Assembly: GCF_002890895.1 (NCBI RefSeq)
Contig: NZ_POUL01000006.1
Coordinates: 1-64,000, forward strand
DNA from: Stutzerimonas stutzeri
GTDB taxonomy: Bacteria > Pseudomonadota > Gammaproteobacteria > Pseudomonadales > Pseudomonadaceae
Length of the DNA stretch: 64,000 bases
Direction of reading: 5' to 3'
This document shows, piece by piece, positions 27,869 through 37,173 of the stretch; position 1 is the first letter of the stretch; every line of letters starts with the position of its first letter. The position numbers were made by a program, and so were the translations under genes. The notes under the pieces were generated by a model. The model did not search any database, had not been told where the DNA came from, and saw nothing but the letters and a program-made list of their open reading frames with translations.

Positions 27869-29161
27869 ATGAAGGTTTTAATTATCGGCAGCGGCGGCCG
27901 CGAGCATGCCCTGGCCTGGAAGGTCGCGCAGGATCCCCGCGTAGAGAAAGTGTTCGTCGCGCCCGGCAATGCAGGCACGGCAACTGAAGCAAAGTGTGAA
28001 AACGTCGCCATCGATGTGCTGGCCATCGAGCAACTGGCGGACTTCGCCGAACAGAACGTGCAGCTGACAATCGTCGGCCCCGAAGCGCCGCTGGTCAAAG
28101 GTGTGGTCGACCTGTTCCGTTTGCGCGGGCTCGACTGCTTCGGCCCGACGGCCGCGGCAGCCCAACTGGAAGGATCCAAGGCATTCACTAAAGACTTTCT
28201 CGCTCGTCACAAGATCCCGACCGCCGATTATCAGAACTTCACCGAAGTTGAACCGGCACTCGCTTATTTGCGAGAAAAAGGCGCGCCGATCGTAATCAAG
28301 GCCGACGGCCTGGCCGCCGGCAAGGGGGTCATCGTTGCCATGACTCTGACCGAAGCGGAAGAAGCCGTGCGCGACATGCTCTCCGGTAACGCTTTCGGCG
28401 ATGCGGGCGCGCGGGTGGTGATAGAAGAGTTTCTCGAGGGTGAGGAAGCCAGTTTTATCGTCATGGTCGATGGCGCCAATGTATTACCAATGGCCACCAG
28501 CCAGGACCACAAGCGCGTCGGCGACGGCGACACCGGCCCGAACACGGGAGGGATGGGCGCTTATTCCCCAGCGCCAGTGGTAACTGCCGACGTTCACCAG
28601 CGCGTGATGGAAGAAGTTATCTGGCCGACCGTGAATGGCATGGCCGCCGAGGGTAACGTTTACACCGGTTTTCTCTACGCCGGCCTCATGATCGACCGCA
28701 ACGGTGCGCCGAAAGTCATCGAGTTCAATTGCCGCTTCGGCGACCCGGAAACCCAGCCGATCATGTTGCGCCTGCAGTCCAGTCTGGTACTGCTGGTCGA
28801 AGCAGCCTTGGCCAAAGCGCTGAACAAGGTCGAAGCGCAGTGGGATTCGCGTCCGAGCCTCGGGGTGGTAATCGCTGCGGGAGGCTATCCGGGTGATTAC
28901 AGCAAAGGCGCCGTAATCCACGGCCTGGATGCAGCCGCCCAGTTGAACGGCAAGGTCTTCCACGCCGGTACCGCATTGGCGGACGACGACGCGGTGACCA
29001 CCGCAGGCGGTCGTGTTCTCTGCGCCACGGCGCTTGGCGAGACGGTCTCCGCGGCCCAGCAAAATGCTTATGCACTGGCTGCCCGTATTGAATGGGACGG
29101 GCATTTCTATCGCCATGACATAGGCTATCGTGCGATAGCGCGCGAGCAGGGCGAAAGCTAA
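27869..29161 (+). CDS. purD: Phosphoribosylamine--glycine ligase
   Basis: ATP-dependent addition of glycine to phosphoribosylamine, second step of purine synthesis. The 430-aa ATP-grasp protein has the N-terminal [15 protein letters not shown], the ATP-binding [16 protein letters not shown] region, the signature [20 protein letters not shown] and [13 protein letters not shown] with the metal-binding residues. Length is standard. It starts with [10 protein letters not shown] after a weak GAGAG site and ends 115 bp before retS. Confidence 0.97.
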   Translation: MKVLIIGSGGREHALAWKVAQDPRVEKVFVAPGNAGTATEAKCENVAIDVLAIEQLADFAEQNVQLTIVGPEAPLVKGVVDLFRLRGLDCFGPTAAAAQLEGSKAFTKDFLARHKIPTADYQNFTEVEPALAYLREKGAPIVIKADGLAAGKGVIVAMTLTEAEEAVRDMLSGNAFGDAGARVVIEEFLEGEEASFIVMVDGANVLPMATSQDHKRVGDGDTGPNTGGMGAYSPAPVVTADVHQRVMEEVIWPTVNGMAAEGNVYTGFLYAGLMIDRNGAPKVIEFNCRFGDPETQPIMLRLQSSLVLLVEAALAKALNKVEAQWDSRPSLGVVIAAGGYPGDYSKGAVIHGLDAAAQLNGKVFHAGTALADDDAVTTAGGRVLCATALGETVSAAQQNAYALAARIEWDGHFYRHDIGYRAIAREQGES

Positions 29162-29178
29162 GCGCCAAAATCGGAGCG

Positions 29179-29217
29179 ATGCGCGCAACGGCAGCTCTTA
29201 TTGATCGTTGCGCGCAT
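29179..29217. repeat. Perfect 12-bp inverted repeat between purD and retS
   Basis: ATGCGCGCAACG (29179-29190) and CGTTGCGCGCAT (29206-29217) are perfect complements around a 15-nt loop. No T-run follows. It lies between the purD stop and the retS -10 and could terminate purD transcription or act in retS control. Confidence 0.85.
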
Positions 29218-29239
29218 TACTGAGCGCCTGTGCGGTGGT

Positions 29240-29245
29240 TATAAT
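29240..29245 (+). promoter_or_regulatory. Candidate retS -10 element
   Basis: A perfect TATAAT (29240-29245) sits inside the palindrome GTGG-TTATAAT-CCAC, 31 bp before the retS start codon. The sequence 17 bp upstream (TTACTG) is a poor -35, so an activator may be needed. Confidence 0.5.
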
Positions 29246-29276
29246 CCACCGTCACACACATGAAGGGACTTCAATC

Positions 29277-32075
29277 GTGCGTCGACTCAGGGTCGCCATT
29301 GCTTTTACCTTCAGTCTATTGCTGGCTGCGCTGGTCGCATGGCCTGCATTAGGCGCCGCTCCGGAAGCTGCGGCCCTTCCTGTATCGCCAGAAGCCATAC
29401 CGGCGACAGAGTCCAACTGGCGATTGCTCGTCGATCAATCCGGTCTGCTCACGCTTGATGAGGTTGTCGCCCAGCGCAGCCTGTTCCAGCGGATCGACAA
29501 ACGCGCCTACGCCGCTCCAGCCAGTGAAAACGCCGTCTGGCTACAGGTAAACCTTCCCGCGCTCGCCGACCCGAACTGGTTGTGGATCTTTGCCCCACGC
29601 GTGCAGTACCTCGATTTCTATCTGCTGCGCGACGGGCAGCTGGAACGCCATATCGAGACTGGGGAGCTCCGACCACTCGAGTCGCGCCCGCTGCCTACCC
29701 GCGCATATCTGTTTTCGCTGCCCAATGACGATATGCCTCGCGAAGCCTATATCCGCCTGCAGTCGTCACACCCGATCATGGCCTGGTTCAGTACCGTGGA
29801 TGAGGCTGGGCTGGTCGCGCTGGCGCGCCCGGCTTACCTGTTTGGTGCCTTGTTTGGTGCCTTGGCGCTACTGACGATCTACAACCTGCTGCGTTTCGCT
29901 TACACCTTGAGCTACAGCCATGTATGGCTTGCGCTGCTCCACTGCGCCCTGCTCACCAGTGCAGTCGCGAATCTGGGTTTGCTTGCGGTCTGGTCGCCCA
30001 AGCTGATCTATAGCCAGCCACTGATCGCCGATTTGGCGGCATTGCTGACCTGTATTTCCTTGCTGGCCTTCACCTACGGTTTTTTCCATCACCGCAAGAT
30101 AGCTTGGGCGACAGGAGTACTTGCGCTGGAAACAGGCCTGGTCAGCGCGCTTGCAGCCACCATACTGTTCACCGGTCAGCTCTGGTTCAGCTGGTTGATA
30201 TATGCGCTGGTGCTAGTCACCGCCGTCAGCGTCACCGTCGTGGCTGTTCATCACTGGCGGCAGCGCTACGAGCCCGCCCGGCTGCTGGTCGCGGGGATGC
30301 TGTTGTTCGATGGCGGTTTCGTTCTGGTCCTGCCCGTTCTGCTGGGTTTCAATCAGTTCGACCCGGATTGGCTGACTGGCATCATGTTCAGCGTAGCCAC
30401 CTGTTCCGGGCTGATCCTCAGCTTTGCGCTGCTCGAGCGGCAGCGCCAGATTCAGTCCGACAGCCGCAACCAACATACTGCTGAAGCCGTTAATAGCGCC
30501 GAGCTGCGGACCAAAGCGGACTTCCTGGCAAAGATCAGCCATGAGATCCGTACGCCGATGAACGGAGTGCTCGGCATGAGCGAGCTGCTGCTCAGCACCT
30601 CGCTATCAGCCAAACAACGTGACTATGTTCAGACGATTCACAGCTCCGGTAATGAGTTGCTCAACCTGATCAACGAAATTCTCGATATTTCCAAGCTGGA
30701 GTCAGGACAAATCGAGCTGGACGATGTGCAGTTCGATCTCAACGCCCTCATCGAAGACTGTCTCAGTATCTTCCGCGCCAAGGCCGAACAGCAACGAGTC
30801 GAGCTGATCAGCTTTGTCCAACCGCAGATGCCGCACGTGGTGGCTGGCGACCCGACTCGCCTGCGCCAGGCGCTGCTCAACCTGCTCGAGAATGCCTTCA
30901 AGCAAACCGAAGAAGGCGAGGTGCTACTGACCGCAGCGGTGGATGAGCGCGAAGGACAGCCCCGTCTGCGCATAACCGTGCAGGACAGTGGCCGTCCGCT
31001 GGAGACACAGGAGCGCGACGCCCTGCTCAACGCTGCGCTTGATAGCCGAGACTTTCTCGCCGCGACCCGCCTTGGCGGCCGCCTTGGCCTGATTATCGCC
31101 CGGCAGCTGATTCACCTGATGGATGGAGAATTCGGCATTCAGACCGGGGGCATTGCCGGCAACACGCTATGGATGAGTCTGCCACTGGCGGCTGAAATTG
31201 CCGAACCCGCCAGCGATCTCGATAACCAGCTCAAAGGCGCCCGGCTGCTGGTAGTGGATGACAACGATACTTGCCGCAAGGTCCTCGGCCAGCAGTGCAG
31301 CAGCTGGGGCATGGAGGTCAGTGCGGTGGCCTCAGGCAAAGAGGCGCTGGCGCTGCTGCGGACCAAGGCGCACTTACGCGACTATTTCGACGTGGTTTTG
31401 CTGGATCAGGACATGCCCGGCATGACGGGCATGCAGCTGGCGAGCAGAATCAAGGAAGACTTCAGCCTCAATCACGACATCCTGCTGATCATGCTGACGG
31501 GCATGAGCAGTGCGCCAAGCAAGATCATTGCGCGCAACGCTGGCATCAAACGCATCCTGGCCAAACCCGTTGCCGGTTACACGCTGAAAACCACCTTGGC
31601 AGACGAGCTTGCCCGACGCACCAGCGCGCTCGCACAGTCCTCAGCGACTCAAGCCAACGAGCCTCTATCCGTGCCAGAAGATTTCCGAATCCTGGTCGCC
31701 GAAGACAACAGCATATCCACCAAAGTGATCCGCGGCATGCTCAGCAAGCTCAACCTCAAACCGGATACCGCCAGCAATGGCGCGGAGGCGCTCGCACTGA
31801 TCAAGATGCATCCATACGACCTGGTGTTGATGGACTGTGAGATGCCGGTGATGGACGGCTTTGAAGCCACTACTCAGCTACGGGCGTGGGAAACATTCGA
31901 GGCCCGCCCGCGAACGCCGGTGGTTGCGCTGACCGCGCATATTCTCAGTGAGCACCGGGAGCGAGCCCGCGATGCCGGGATGGATGGGCACATGTCCAAA
32001 CCTGTCGAAATGTCCCAGCTACGCGAGCTGATAGAGCACTGGGCCAGGAGCCGAGCAGCCGCTGCGGATCGCTAG
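29277..32075 (+). CDS. retS: Hybrid sensor histidine kinase RetS
   Basis: Membrane hybrid kinase that in P. aeruginosa blocks the GacS-GacA-RsmY/Z pathway by binding GacS, switching between acute and biofilm programmes. The 932-aa product has a signal peptide, a periplasmic 7TMR-DISMED2 domain (about 45-180), seven TM helices (about 190-390), a HisKA domain with phosphorylatable H422 (SHEIRTPMNG), an HATPase domain (ENAFK; DSGRP; TRLGGRLGL) and two receivers with D710 and D853. GTG at 29277 follows GAAGGGA; the upstream ATG frame is unlikely. The rest of the Gac/Lad system is not in the window. Confidence 0.93.
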   Translation: MRRLRVAIAFTFSLLLAALVAWPALGAAPEAAALPVSPEAIPATESNWRLLVDQSGLLTLDEVVAQRSLFQRIDKRAYAAPASENAVWLQVNLPALADPNWLWIFAPRVQYLDFYLLRDGQLERHIETGELRPLESRPLPTRAYLFSLPNDDMPREAYIRLQSSHPIMAWFSTVDEAGLVALARPAYLFGALFGALALLTIYNLLRFAYTLSYSHVWLALLHCALLTSAVANLGLLAVWSPKLIYSQPLIADLAALLTCISLLAFTYGFFHHRKIAWATGVLALETGLVSALAATILFTGQLWFSWLIYALVLVTAVSVTVVAVHHWRQRYEPARLLVAGMLLFDGGFVLVLPVLLGFNQFDPDWLTGIMFSVATCSGLILSFALLERQRQIQSDSRNQHTAEAVNSAELRTKADFLAKISHEIRTPMNGVLGMSELLLSTSLSAKQRDYVQTIHSSGNELLNLINEILDISKLESGQIELDDVQFDLNALIEDCLSIFRAKAEQQRVELISFVQPQMPHVVAGDPTRLRQALLNLLENAFKQTEEGEVLLTAAVDEREGQPRLRITVQDSGRPLETQERDALLNAALDSRDFLAATRLGGRLGLIIARQLIHLMDGEFGIQTGGIAGNTLWMSLPLAAEIAEPASDLDNQLKGARLLVVDDNDTCRKVLGQQCSSWGMEVSAVASGKEALALLRTKAHLRDYFDVVLLDQDMPGMTGMQLASRIKEDFSLNHDILLIMLTGMSSAPSKIIARNAGIKRILAKPVAGYTLKTTLADELARRTSALAQSSATQANEPLSVPEDFRILVAEDNSISTKVIRGMLSKLNLKPDTASNGAEALALIKMHPYDLVLMDCEMPVMDGFEATTQLRAWETFEARPRTPVVALTAHILSEHRERARDAGMDGHMSKPVEMSQLRELIEHWARSRAAAADR

Positions 32076-32396
32076 ACCCTGGTCATACCCGCCCTACTGA
32101 TGATCAGCAGGCTTTCAGATCAGGCCGGCATCCGGAACGTTTGGCCCCCAAGGACTTGCTGCCAAAGCCTGATTTCCGCGAGAAATAACTGGCATGAGCG
32201 CATCTCTGTTGAGCTTCCCCGCGCATGGCCCCAAGGCGGGGTACGGGTGCCGTGGCCAACGGCATTTAGTCGGACAATGAACAAAACGTCCGGCCCGCTG
32301 CCGATAAAAGACCGCCCGAATTATTCCGCGACGCAGCATGACCCATTGTCCGAATCTTCGCTTCGAGGCATAAGCCGTCGCCAAGGAGCCCACGTA
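32076..32396. other. 321-bp intergenic region after retS
   Basis: No credible gene. The only notable element is a spaced inverted repeat, CGGACAATG (32271-32279) and CATTGTCCG (32344-32352), 64 nt apart, upstream of the UPF0104 gene. I see no clear sigma70 promoter or terminator. Confidence 0.5.
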
Positions 32397-33347
32397 ATGA
32401 TGAAGAGGAGCGATGTCGCCTGGACGCTTGTAGGTATCACCGCGGTAGTCCTGTCCGGCTATCTGCTCTATCAGGAAATCCGTAATCTATCGCTGGCGGA
32501 ATTGACCGACAGTCTCGACGCGATCAGCCAGCGCAGCTGGGTGCTGGCCGGGCTGGCAACGCTGGGCGCTTACGTGGCGCTGGCGTGGTACGACCGGATC
32601 GCCATAGCGCACCTCGGTAAACGCATTTCATGGTGGTTCATCACACTCTGTTCATTCACGACCTATGCCCTTGCGCATAATGTCGGTGCCTCGGTGTTCT
32701 CCGGCGCGGTGGTGCGGTACCGCGCATATCGCAGCAAAGGACTGACACCCCATGAGATCGGCGTACTGATCGTATTCTGCTCACTGACCTTTTTCCTTGG
32801 GACGTTACTGGCGAGTGGTTTCGTGTTGATTGTCAGACCCGAACTGCTCAACAGGCTCGTGGATGTCGATCCGTGGCTATCGATTGCGATAGGCACTTCG
32901 CTGCTATGTGTTATCGGACTCTATGTGATCGGTGCCTGGCGACACTTCCCGCCGATGCATGTAGGCAAATGGCACATCACCTACCCGCGCCTGCCTATCG
33001 TCGGGCGGCAGCTCATTGCCGCGCCTCTCGAGCTCGCGTGCGCTGCGGCGATCATCTACTTTGCTCTGCCGGACGAAGGCAATCCCGGCTACCTGGTCGT
33101 ACTTGGCGTATTTCTGGCCTCTTTCTCCCTGGCGTTGCTGTCACATGCGCCCGGCGGACTTGGGGTGCTCGAAGTAACGTTCCTTGCCGCAATGCCAGAG
33201 CTGCCCACGGCTGATGTGCTGGCCGCGCTGATCGTATTCAGAGGCTTCTACCTGTTACTGCCGCTTGCCCTGGCTATCTTGGTCGTCGCATTGTTCGAAG
33301 CGGGACAGTGGTCGCAGCGACGACGCATTGGCTCGAGGCGCCTCTGA
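32397..33347 (+). CDS. UPF0104 family membrane protein (YbhN/LPG-synthase-flippase-like)
   Basis: 316-aa integral membrane protein with about eight hydrophobic segments. It belongs to the UPF0104 family, which shares the membrane domain of lysylphosphatidylglycerol synthase (MprF): conserved ALAHNVGASVFSGAVVRYR and SHAPGGLGVLEVTFL are visible. The catalytic aminoacyl-transfer domain of MprF is absent, so lipid aminoacylation is not supported; a lipid transport role is inferred from the family. ATG at 32397 with AAGGAG 9 nt upstream is chosen over the much longer open frame. The next gene also encodes a membrane protein. Confidence 0.85.
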   Translation: MMKRSDVAWTLVGITAVVLSGYLLYQEIRNLSLAELTDSLDAISQRSWVLAGLATLGAYVALAWYDRIAIAHLGKRISWWFITLCSFTTYALAHNVGASVFSGAVVRYRAYRSKGLTPHEIGVLIVFCSLTFFLGTLLASGFVLIVRPELLNRLVDVDPWLSIAIGTSLLCVIGLYVIGAWRHFPPMHVGKWHITYPRLPIVGRQLIAAPLELACAAAIIYFALPDEGNPGYLVVLGVFLASFSLALLSHAPGGLGVLEVTFLAAMPELPTADVLAALIVFRGFYLLLPLALAILVVALFEAGQWSQRRRIGSRRL

Positions 33348-33435
33348 ACGAGTCACGAAACGACACTATTGCCCTATGGCTATGCGCGCTTCGCCGCGCG
33401 ATCATTCGCCCTCTTACGAGACGAAATCGAATCAC

Positions 33436-34182
33436 ATGAACAATACCCAACCCAATCGACCGAGCTCTGATCTGCCGGCTGCGCATAAACCGCGCCCGTT
33501 GATGGACTTGGCCATCAGCATCGTCATCCCATCACTGATCCTGATGAAGCTCAGCGGGGAAGAACGACTGGGCGCGGATGGCGCACTTCTGCTGGCGCTG
33601 GCCTTTCCGCTCAGCTGGGGGCTGTTCGAGCTGGCGAAATACCGCAAGTTCAACTGGATTGCGCTGCTGGGCCTGATAAGCGTGCTGCTCACCGGGGGGA
33701 TCGGCCTGCTACAGCTCGATCCGCAATGGCTGGCAATCAAGGAAGCTGCGATTCCCGGCATTATTGGGGTCGCCGTGCTGGCGTCTACTCGCACCCGTTT
33801 TCCATTGATCCGTACCTTGCTGTACAACCCGAAGGTACTAAACGTCGACAAGGTTCACGAGCAACTTGAGCGCAACGGGCAAACCGCTCACTTCGAGACG
33901 CGACTACTGCGAGCGACCTACTTTCTCAGCGTCACCTTCTTTTTTTCGTCATTCATGAATTACGTACTGGCCAAATGGATTGTCCACAGTCCGGCCGGTA
34001 GCGAAGCATTCAATGCCGAACTGGGGCGCATGACCTTACTCAGCTACCCCATGATCGCCATCCCGAGCATGGTGATGATGATGGCGATTTTCTACTACCT
34101 CTGGAAAACCATTCACGGCCTGACCGGGCTGCGGCTGGAAGACATCATCGCCAATCATGCGCAGACGGATAAGCGGACGTGA
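33436..34182 (+). CDS. VC0807 family membrane protein
   Basis: 248-aa protein with about six predicted TM helices and a conserved core (NPKVLNVDKVHEQLE; YFLSVTFFFSSFMNYVLAKW). This matches the VC0807 family as I know it, whose function is unresolved; it is sometimes grouped with MFS-type transporters. ATG at 33436 has only a weak ribosome site (GAGACG), 88 bp after the UPF0104 gene; cotranscription is likely. The two membrane proteins could act in one envelope process, but nothing in the sequence proves this. Confidence 0.78.
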   Translation: MNNTQPNRPSSDLPAAHKPRPLMDLAISIVIPSLILMKLSGEERLGADGALLLALAFPLSWGLFELAKYRKFNWIALLGLISVLLTGGIGLLQLDPQWLAIKEAAIPGIIGVAVLASTRTRFPLIRTLLYNPKVLNVDKVHEQLERNGQTAHFETRLLRATYFLSVTFFFSSFMNYVLAKWIVHSPAGSEAFNAELGRMTLLSYPMIAIPSMVMMMAIFYYLWKTIHGLTGLRLEDIIANHAQTDKRT

Positions 34183-34191
34183 TCTACGCAG

Positions 34192-35091
34192 TCAGCTCGA
34201 CAGCAGCAGCATCCACAGCGGCAAGCTGATCACGGCCAGCAGCGTCGAGAGGAAGACTGTCGAGCTGACCACGCGGGTGTCTTCCGGATTGAACACGAAG
34301 GCCAGTACGTTGACACCGCTTGGGCAGGCAGCCAGCAGTACCAGCACGCTCAGGGCTTCATGACTGAGACCTGGTAACCATCCGCCGACATACCAGACCA
34401 GCGACGGAAACAGACCCAACTTCACCAGTGCCAGGCCCAGCGCCGGTGCGCTGGGTCGCAGTCGGTAACGCGACAGACTGATGCCCAACACCATCAACGC
34501 ACATGGCAATGCGGCCTGGGCGAGCCAATCGGCCACACGCCAGATTGGCACTGGCAGGTCCCAACCGGATGCATTCAACAGGGCGCCGAGCAACAGACCG
34601 ACAATCAAAGGGTTGGCCAGATTCTTCAGCAATGCCGAGGCACTGACCTGTTGCCCTGAACCGAAGGCGTTATAGAAGCTCTGTAGGGAAAACAGGATCA
34701 GGCTGTGAAACACAAGAATGGCAAATACGTATACCAGACTCTCCGGCCCCAACAACGTAGTTACCAGAGGGATGCCGACCAGCACGTTGTTTGAGTAGGC
34801 TGCCGTCAAGCCGAGGGGGGAGGCTCGTCCGAGCAATCGGTGAGCAAACAGCGAAACCAGTACGAAAACGGTAACCACCGGCCCAAAGTAGGCCAGCAAC
34901 AGCGTTGGTGACATCCCATCACTCAGCTGGGCCCGAGCAATACCGGTGAAGAGGACCGCCGGCATGAACAGCTTGAAGGTGATGTTGGCGAGTCCGGCTG
35001 CCGCTTCCCCTGCCAACCATTTCCGCCAGCCCAGCAGGTAGCCAAGCATGATCAAGCCGAAGATTGGCAATATCGCCTGAAACACCACCAC
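34192..35091 (-). CDS. AEC family (auxin efflux carrier-type) transporter
   Basis: 299-aa membrane transporter with about ten hydrophobic segments in the two five-helix halves typical of the AEC family. The N-terminal half has ILPIFGLIMLGYLLGW and the conserved NITFKLFMPAVLF. Bacterial members export or import small organic acids such as malate, but the substrate here cannot be read. Three GTG codons run in tandem at the start; GGAG lies about 7 nt before the first (35091). It is convergent with the VC0807 gene (9-bp gap) and downstream of rmlD on the same strand. Confidence 0.87.
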   Translation of the reverse strand: MVVFQAILPIFGLIMLGYLLGWRKWLAGEAAAGLANITFKLFMPAVLFTGIARAQLSDGMSPTLLLAYFGPVVTVFVLVSLFAHRLLGRASPLGLTAAYSNNVLVGIPLVTTLLGPESLVYVFAILVFHSLILFSLQSFYNAFGSGQQVSASALLKNLANPLIVGLLLGALLNASGWDLPVPIWRVADWLAQAALPCALMVLGISLSRYRLRPSAPALGLALVKLGLFPSLVWYVGGWLPGLSHEALSVLVLLAACPSGVNVLAFVFNPEDTRVVSSTVFLSTLLAVISLPLWMLLLSS

Positions 35092-35222
35092 GCGGCTTCT
35101 CCAGCAAACGTTGCGGCTTCATGCCGCCTCGTAAAAGGCCCGACAGAATACCTGAGAGACGCGTCAGATCACCACATCAGGCCTAGCTGCATGCGCTAGA
35201 GCCGGTATTGCGGATTGGATGC

Positions 35223-36149
35223 TCAAGCCTGGGTGTGCTGCGCGGCGCCAGCTGCGACTAAGGCTGCAGCCCTGGCCAGCGAGTCGAGCACAATGGAAAG
35301 CTCGTCATGCCAGTCCCGGGTGTCTATACCGAACGTAGTCTCGAACTTCGAGCAATCGAGCACCGACCAAGCCGGACGGCGTGCGGGAGTGGGGTACTGA
35401 GCGGTGGTAATGGGCGATACCTTTGGGCGAGTAGCAAGCATGCCCTTGGCTTCTGCCTGACGGAAGACTTCATCGGCGAAATCGAACCAGGTGCATGGAG
35501 ATCGTCCACTGTAGTGATAGAGCCCCCATTTCAATTCGCCGTTCTGGGCATAGCGCTGCGCCAGCTCCAGCAACACATCGGCAATGCTGCCGGCCTGAGT
35601 GGGGCAACCGAACTGATCGGCAACCACCGACAGCGCGTCACGCTGACATCCAAGGCGTAGCATGGTCTTAACGAAGTTGTGACCATGCGCCCCATAGACC
35701 CAGCTGGTGCGCAAAATGAGGTGCTTATCCAGCACAGCCTGGATGGCCGTTTCGCCCGCCAGCTTACTAGCACCATAGGCCCCCGTAGGCTCGACCCCAT
35801 CGTCCTCGTTATAAGGCGCTCGGGCATCACCGGAGAACACGTAATCGGTGGAAATATGCAACAGCGGGATAGAGGCTTGACGGGCTGCTTGCGCCAGCCG
35901 CTCCGCACCGTCACGGTTGACACTGTAAGCCTGTTCGCGGTGCGTCTCGGCGTTGTCAACGTGCGTGTAAGCGGCCGCGTTGATGATAAGCCCCGGCTTG
36001 AGCCGGCGGACCAGATCAGTGACCTGCTCCGCATCGGTGATGTCGAGATGGTCGCGAGTCATGCCGAGCGCTTCGAGACCGTACCCACCGGCACGGTTTA
36101 TCAACTCGTGACCGACCTGGCCACCGGCTCCGCATACTAGGATTCGCAT
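35223..36149 (-). CDS. rmlD: dTDP-4-dehydrorhamnose reductase
   Basis: NAD(P)H-dependent last step of dTDP-L-rhamnose synthesis, supplying rhamnose for LPS core, O-antigen or rhamnolipid. The 308-aa extended short-chain dehydrogenase has the nucleotide motif GAGGQVG at residues 7-13, the Ser/Thr-Tyr-Lys catalytic set (STDYVFSG; YGASKLAGE) and the C-terminal substrate region. It is intact but stands alone: rmlA, rmlB and rmlC are not neighbours, so either it belongs to a split pathway or it is a second copy. A related NAD-dependent sugar reductase is possible. Confidence 0.85.
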   Translation of the reverse strand: MRILVCGAGGQVGHELINRAGGYGLEALGMTRDHLDITDAEQVTDLVRRLKPGLIINAAAYTHVDNAETHREQAYSVNRDGAERLAQAARQASIPLLHISTDYVFSGDARAPYNEDDGVEPTGAYGASKLAGETAIQAVLDKHLILRTSWVYGAHGHNFVKTMLRLGCQRDALSVVADQFGCPTQAGSIADVLLELAQRYAQNGELKWGLYHYSGRSPCTWFDFADEVFRQAEAKGMLATRPKVSPITTAQYPTPARRPAWSVLDCSKFETTFGIDTRDWHDELSIVLDSLARAAALVAAGAAQHTQA

Positions 36150-36524
36150 CTGGTTAGCGCCTCGTTCAAGGCCCGCCGTAAACGGCTGGCATGGATTTGT
36201 AACAGACTCGATACACGCGTCACTCTGCAGCTACCGAGATAGCGCAGCCCGCGCTTGGTTCAGGCCAACTTAAATGTGTTTTGTTCCGCCCGTTTGAGGC
36301 GTAGCAGAAATTATTGTCCTCGTGCAGGCCTAACATGCCAGCTCGGGTGCGAAAAGGATGTTCCTTCTTGAGCTCCTCGGACCGCTTGCAGCAGCCGGCA
36401 ATGCTAACACGAGTGAAACTCGAGGCCTGCCATGCGGACCAAACAGGATAGAAGTCGCAGCTAATTCGCCACGATGCCATGTCCAACAGGGGCCACATCG
36501 TTGCATCACCAAGAGGACGCCGTC
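36150..36524. other. 375-bp intergenic region between rmlD and the Rho_N protein gene
   Basis: Divergent region with no credible ORF and no confident promoter. A small palindrome CGAGT-GAA-ACTCG lies near 36410-36425. The region must hold control signals for both flanking genes, but I cannot place them. Confidence 0.4.
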
Positions 36525-36923
36525 ATGCCCAGAGGTGAGAAATCCAAATACACCGATAAACAACAACGCAAAGCGGAACATATCGAAGACAGTTACGATG
36601 AGCGGGGAGTACCCGCTGAAGAGGCGGAAGCCCGAGCATGGGCCACCGTAAACAAGCAGTCCGGCGGGGGCGAACGCAAAGGTGGCTCAGGGCAGGACAA
36701 AAGCGAGACCGCCAAGCGAGCGGACCGCAAGGACTCAGAACATCGAGCAGCCGAGTCGCGCTCCGGCAGTTCACCAAACAAGGGCTCGGCACGTAGCAAT
36801 CGCTCAGGCAGCACGTCCCTTAGCGACCTGACCCGCGACGAACTGATGGACAAAGCTCGAGAGCGTGACGTGCAGGGCCGCTCCAAGATGCGTAAGGACG
36901 ATTTGATAAAGGCACTCAGTTGA
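36525..36923 (+). CDS. Rho_N-domain, Lys/Ser-rich 'plasmid stabilisation'-type protein
   Basis: 132-aa very hydrophilic protein. The N-terminus (MPRGEKSKYTDKQQRKAEHI, then DSYDERGVPAEEAEARAWATVNK) matches a small family often labelled plasmid stabilisation protein, a name with no proven basis here. A Ser/Gly/Lys-rich disordered middle (about 46-98) leads to a C-terminal Rho_N/SAP-like helix pair (LSDLTRDELMDKARERDV...KDDLIKALS), which could bind nucleic acid. GAGGA lies 8 nt upstream of ATG 36525. It precedes a tiny Pro/Glu-rich ORF and a bacterioferritin-like gene. Confidence 0.8.
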   Translation: MPRGEKSKYTDKQQRKAEHIEDSYDERGVPAEEAEARAWATVNKQSGGGERKGGSGQDKSETAKRADRKDSEHRAAESRSGSSPNKGSARSNRSGSTSLSDLTRDELMDKARERDVQGRSKMRKDDLIKALS

Positions 36924-36934
36924 TGGAGCTTAAA

Positions 36935-37066
36935 ATGCAAGAACCTGATCCTCGGGATGACGGCACGCCGAGTCCAGTACCGGAGCCTGAACGGCAGGAC
37001 CCCGGCGAACCAATCCCTATCGAGGAGCCGGCCAAGCCCGAACGCCCCAACGACGGGCGCGGTTAA
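36935..37066 (+). CDS. Small Pro/Glu/Asp-rich protein of unknown function
   Basis: 43-aa ORF (MQEPDPRDDG..., ending PNDGRG) made almost wholly of Pro, Glu, Asp, Gly and Arg, with repeated PEPE/DPGEP-like words and no hydrophobic segment. GGAG at 36925-36928 lies 6 nt before ATG 36935. An in-frame ATG at 36923 overlaps the previous stop. Similar tiny acidic proline-rich proteins are common in pseudomonads as I recall them. Position between the Rho_N gene and the bacterioferritin-like gene suggests one transcript. No function can be assigned. Confidence 0.65.
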   Translation: MQEPDPRDDGTPSPVPEPERQDPGEPIPIEEPAKPERPNDGRG

Positions 37067-37173
37067 ACTTTCCGTGCCCTCGCCTATCACAGCTTATGGC
37101 CCTGCGAGACGCCGACAGGCGCGACGGCCATACGGCGGCGCAATACCGCACGCCCCATACCCAGGAGACCGTG

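Noticed and set aside
32115-32393. 92-aa minus-strand ORF in the retS-UPF0104 gap
   Set aside because: No ribosome site, no recognisable domain, composition rich in Arg/Pro/Trp as in chance frames.
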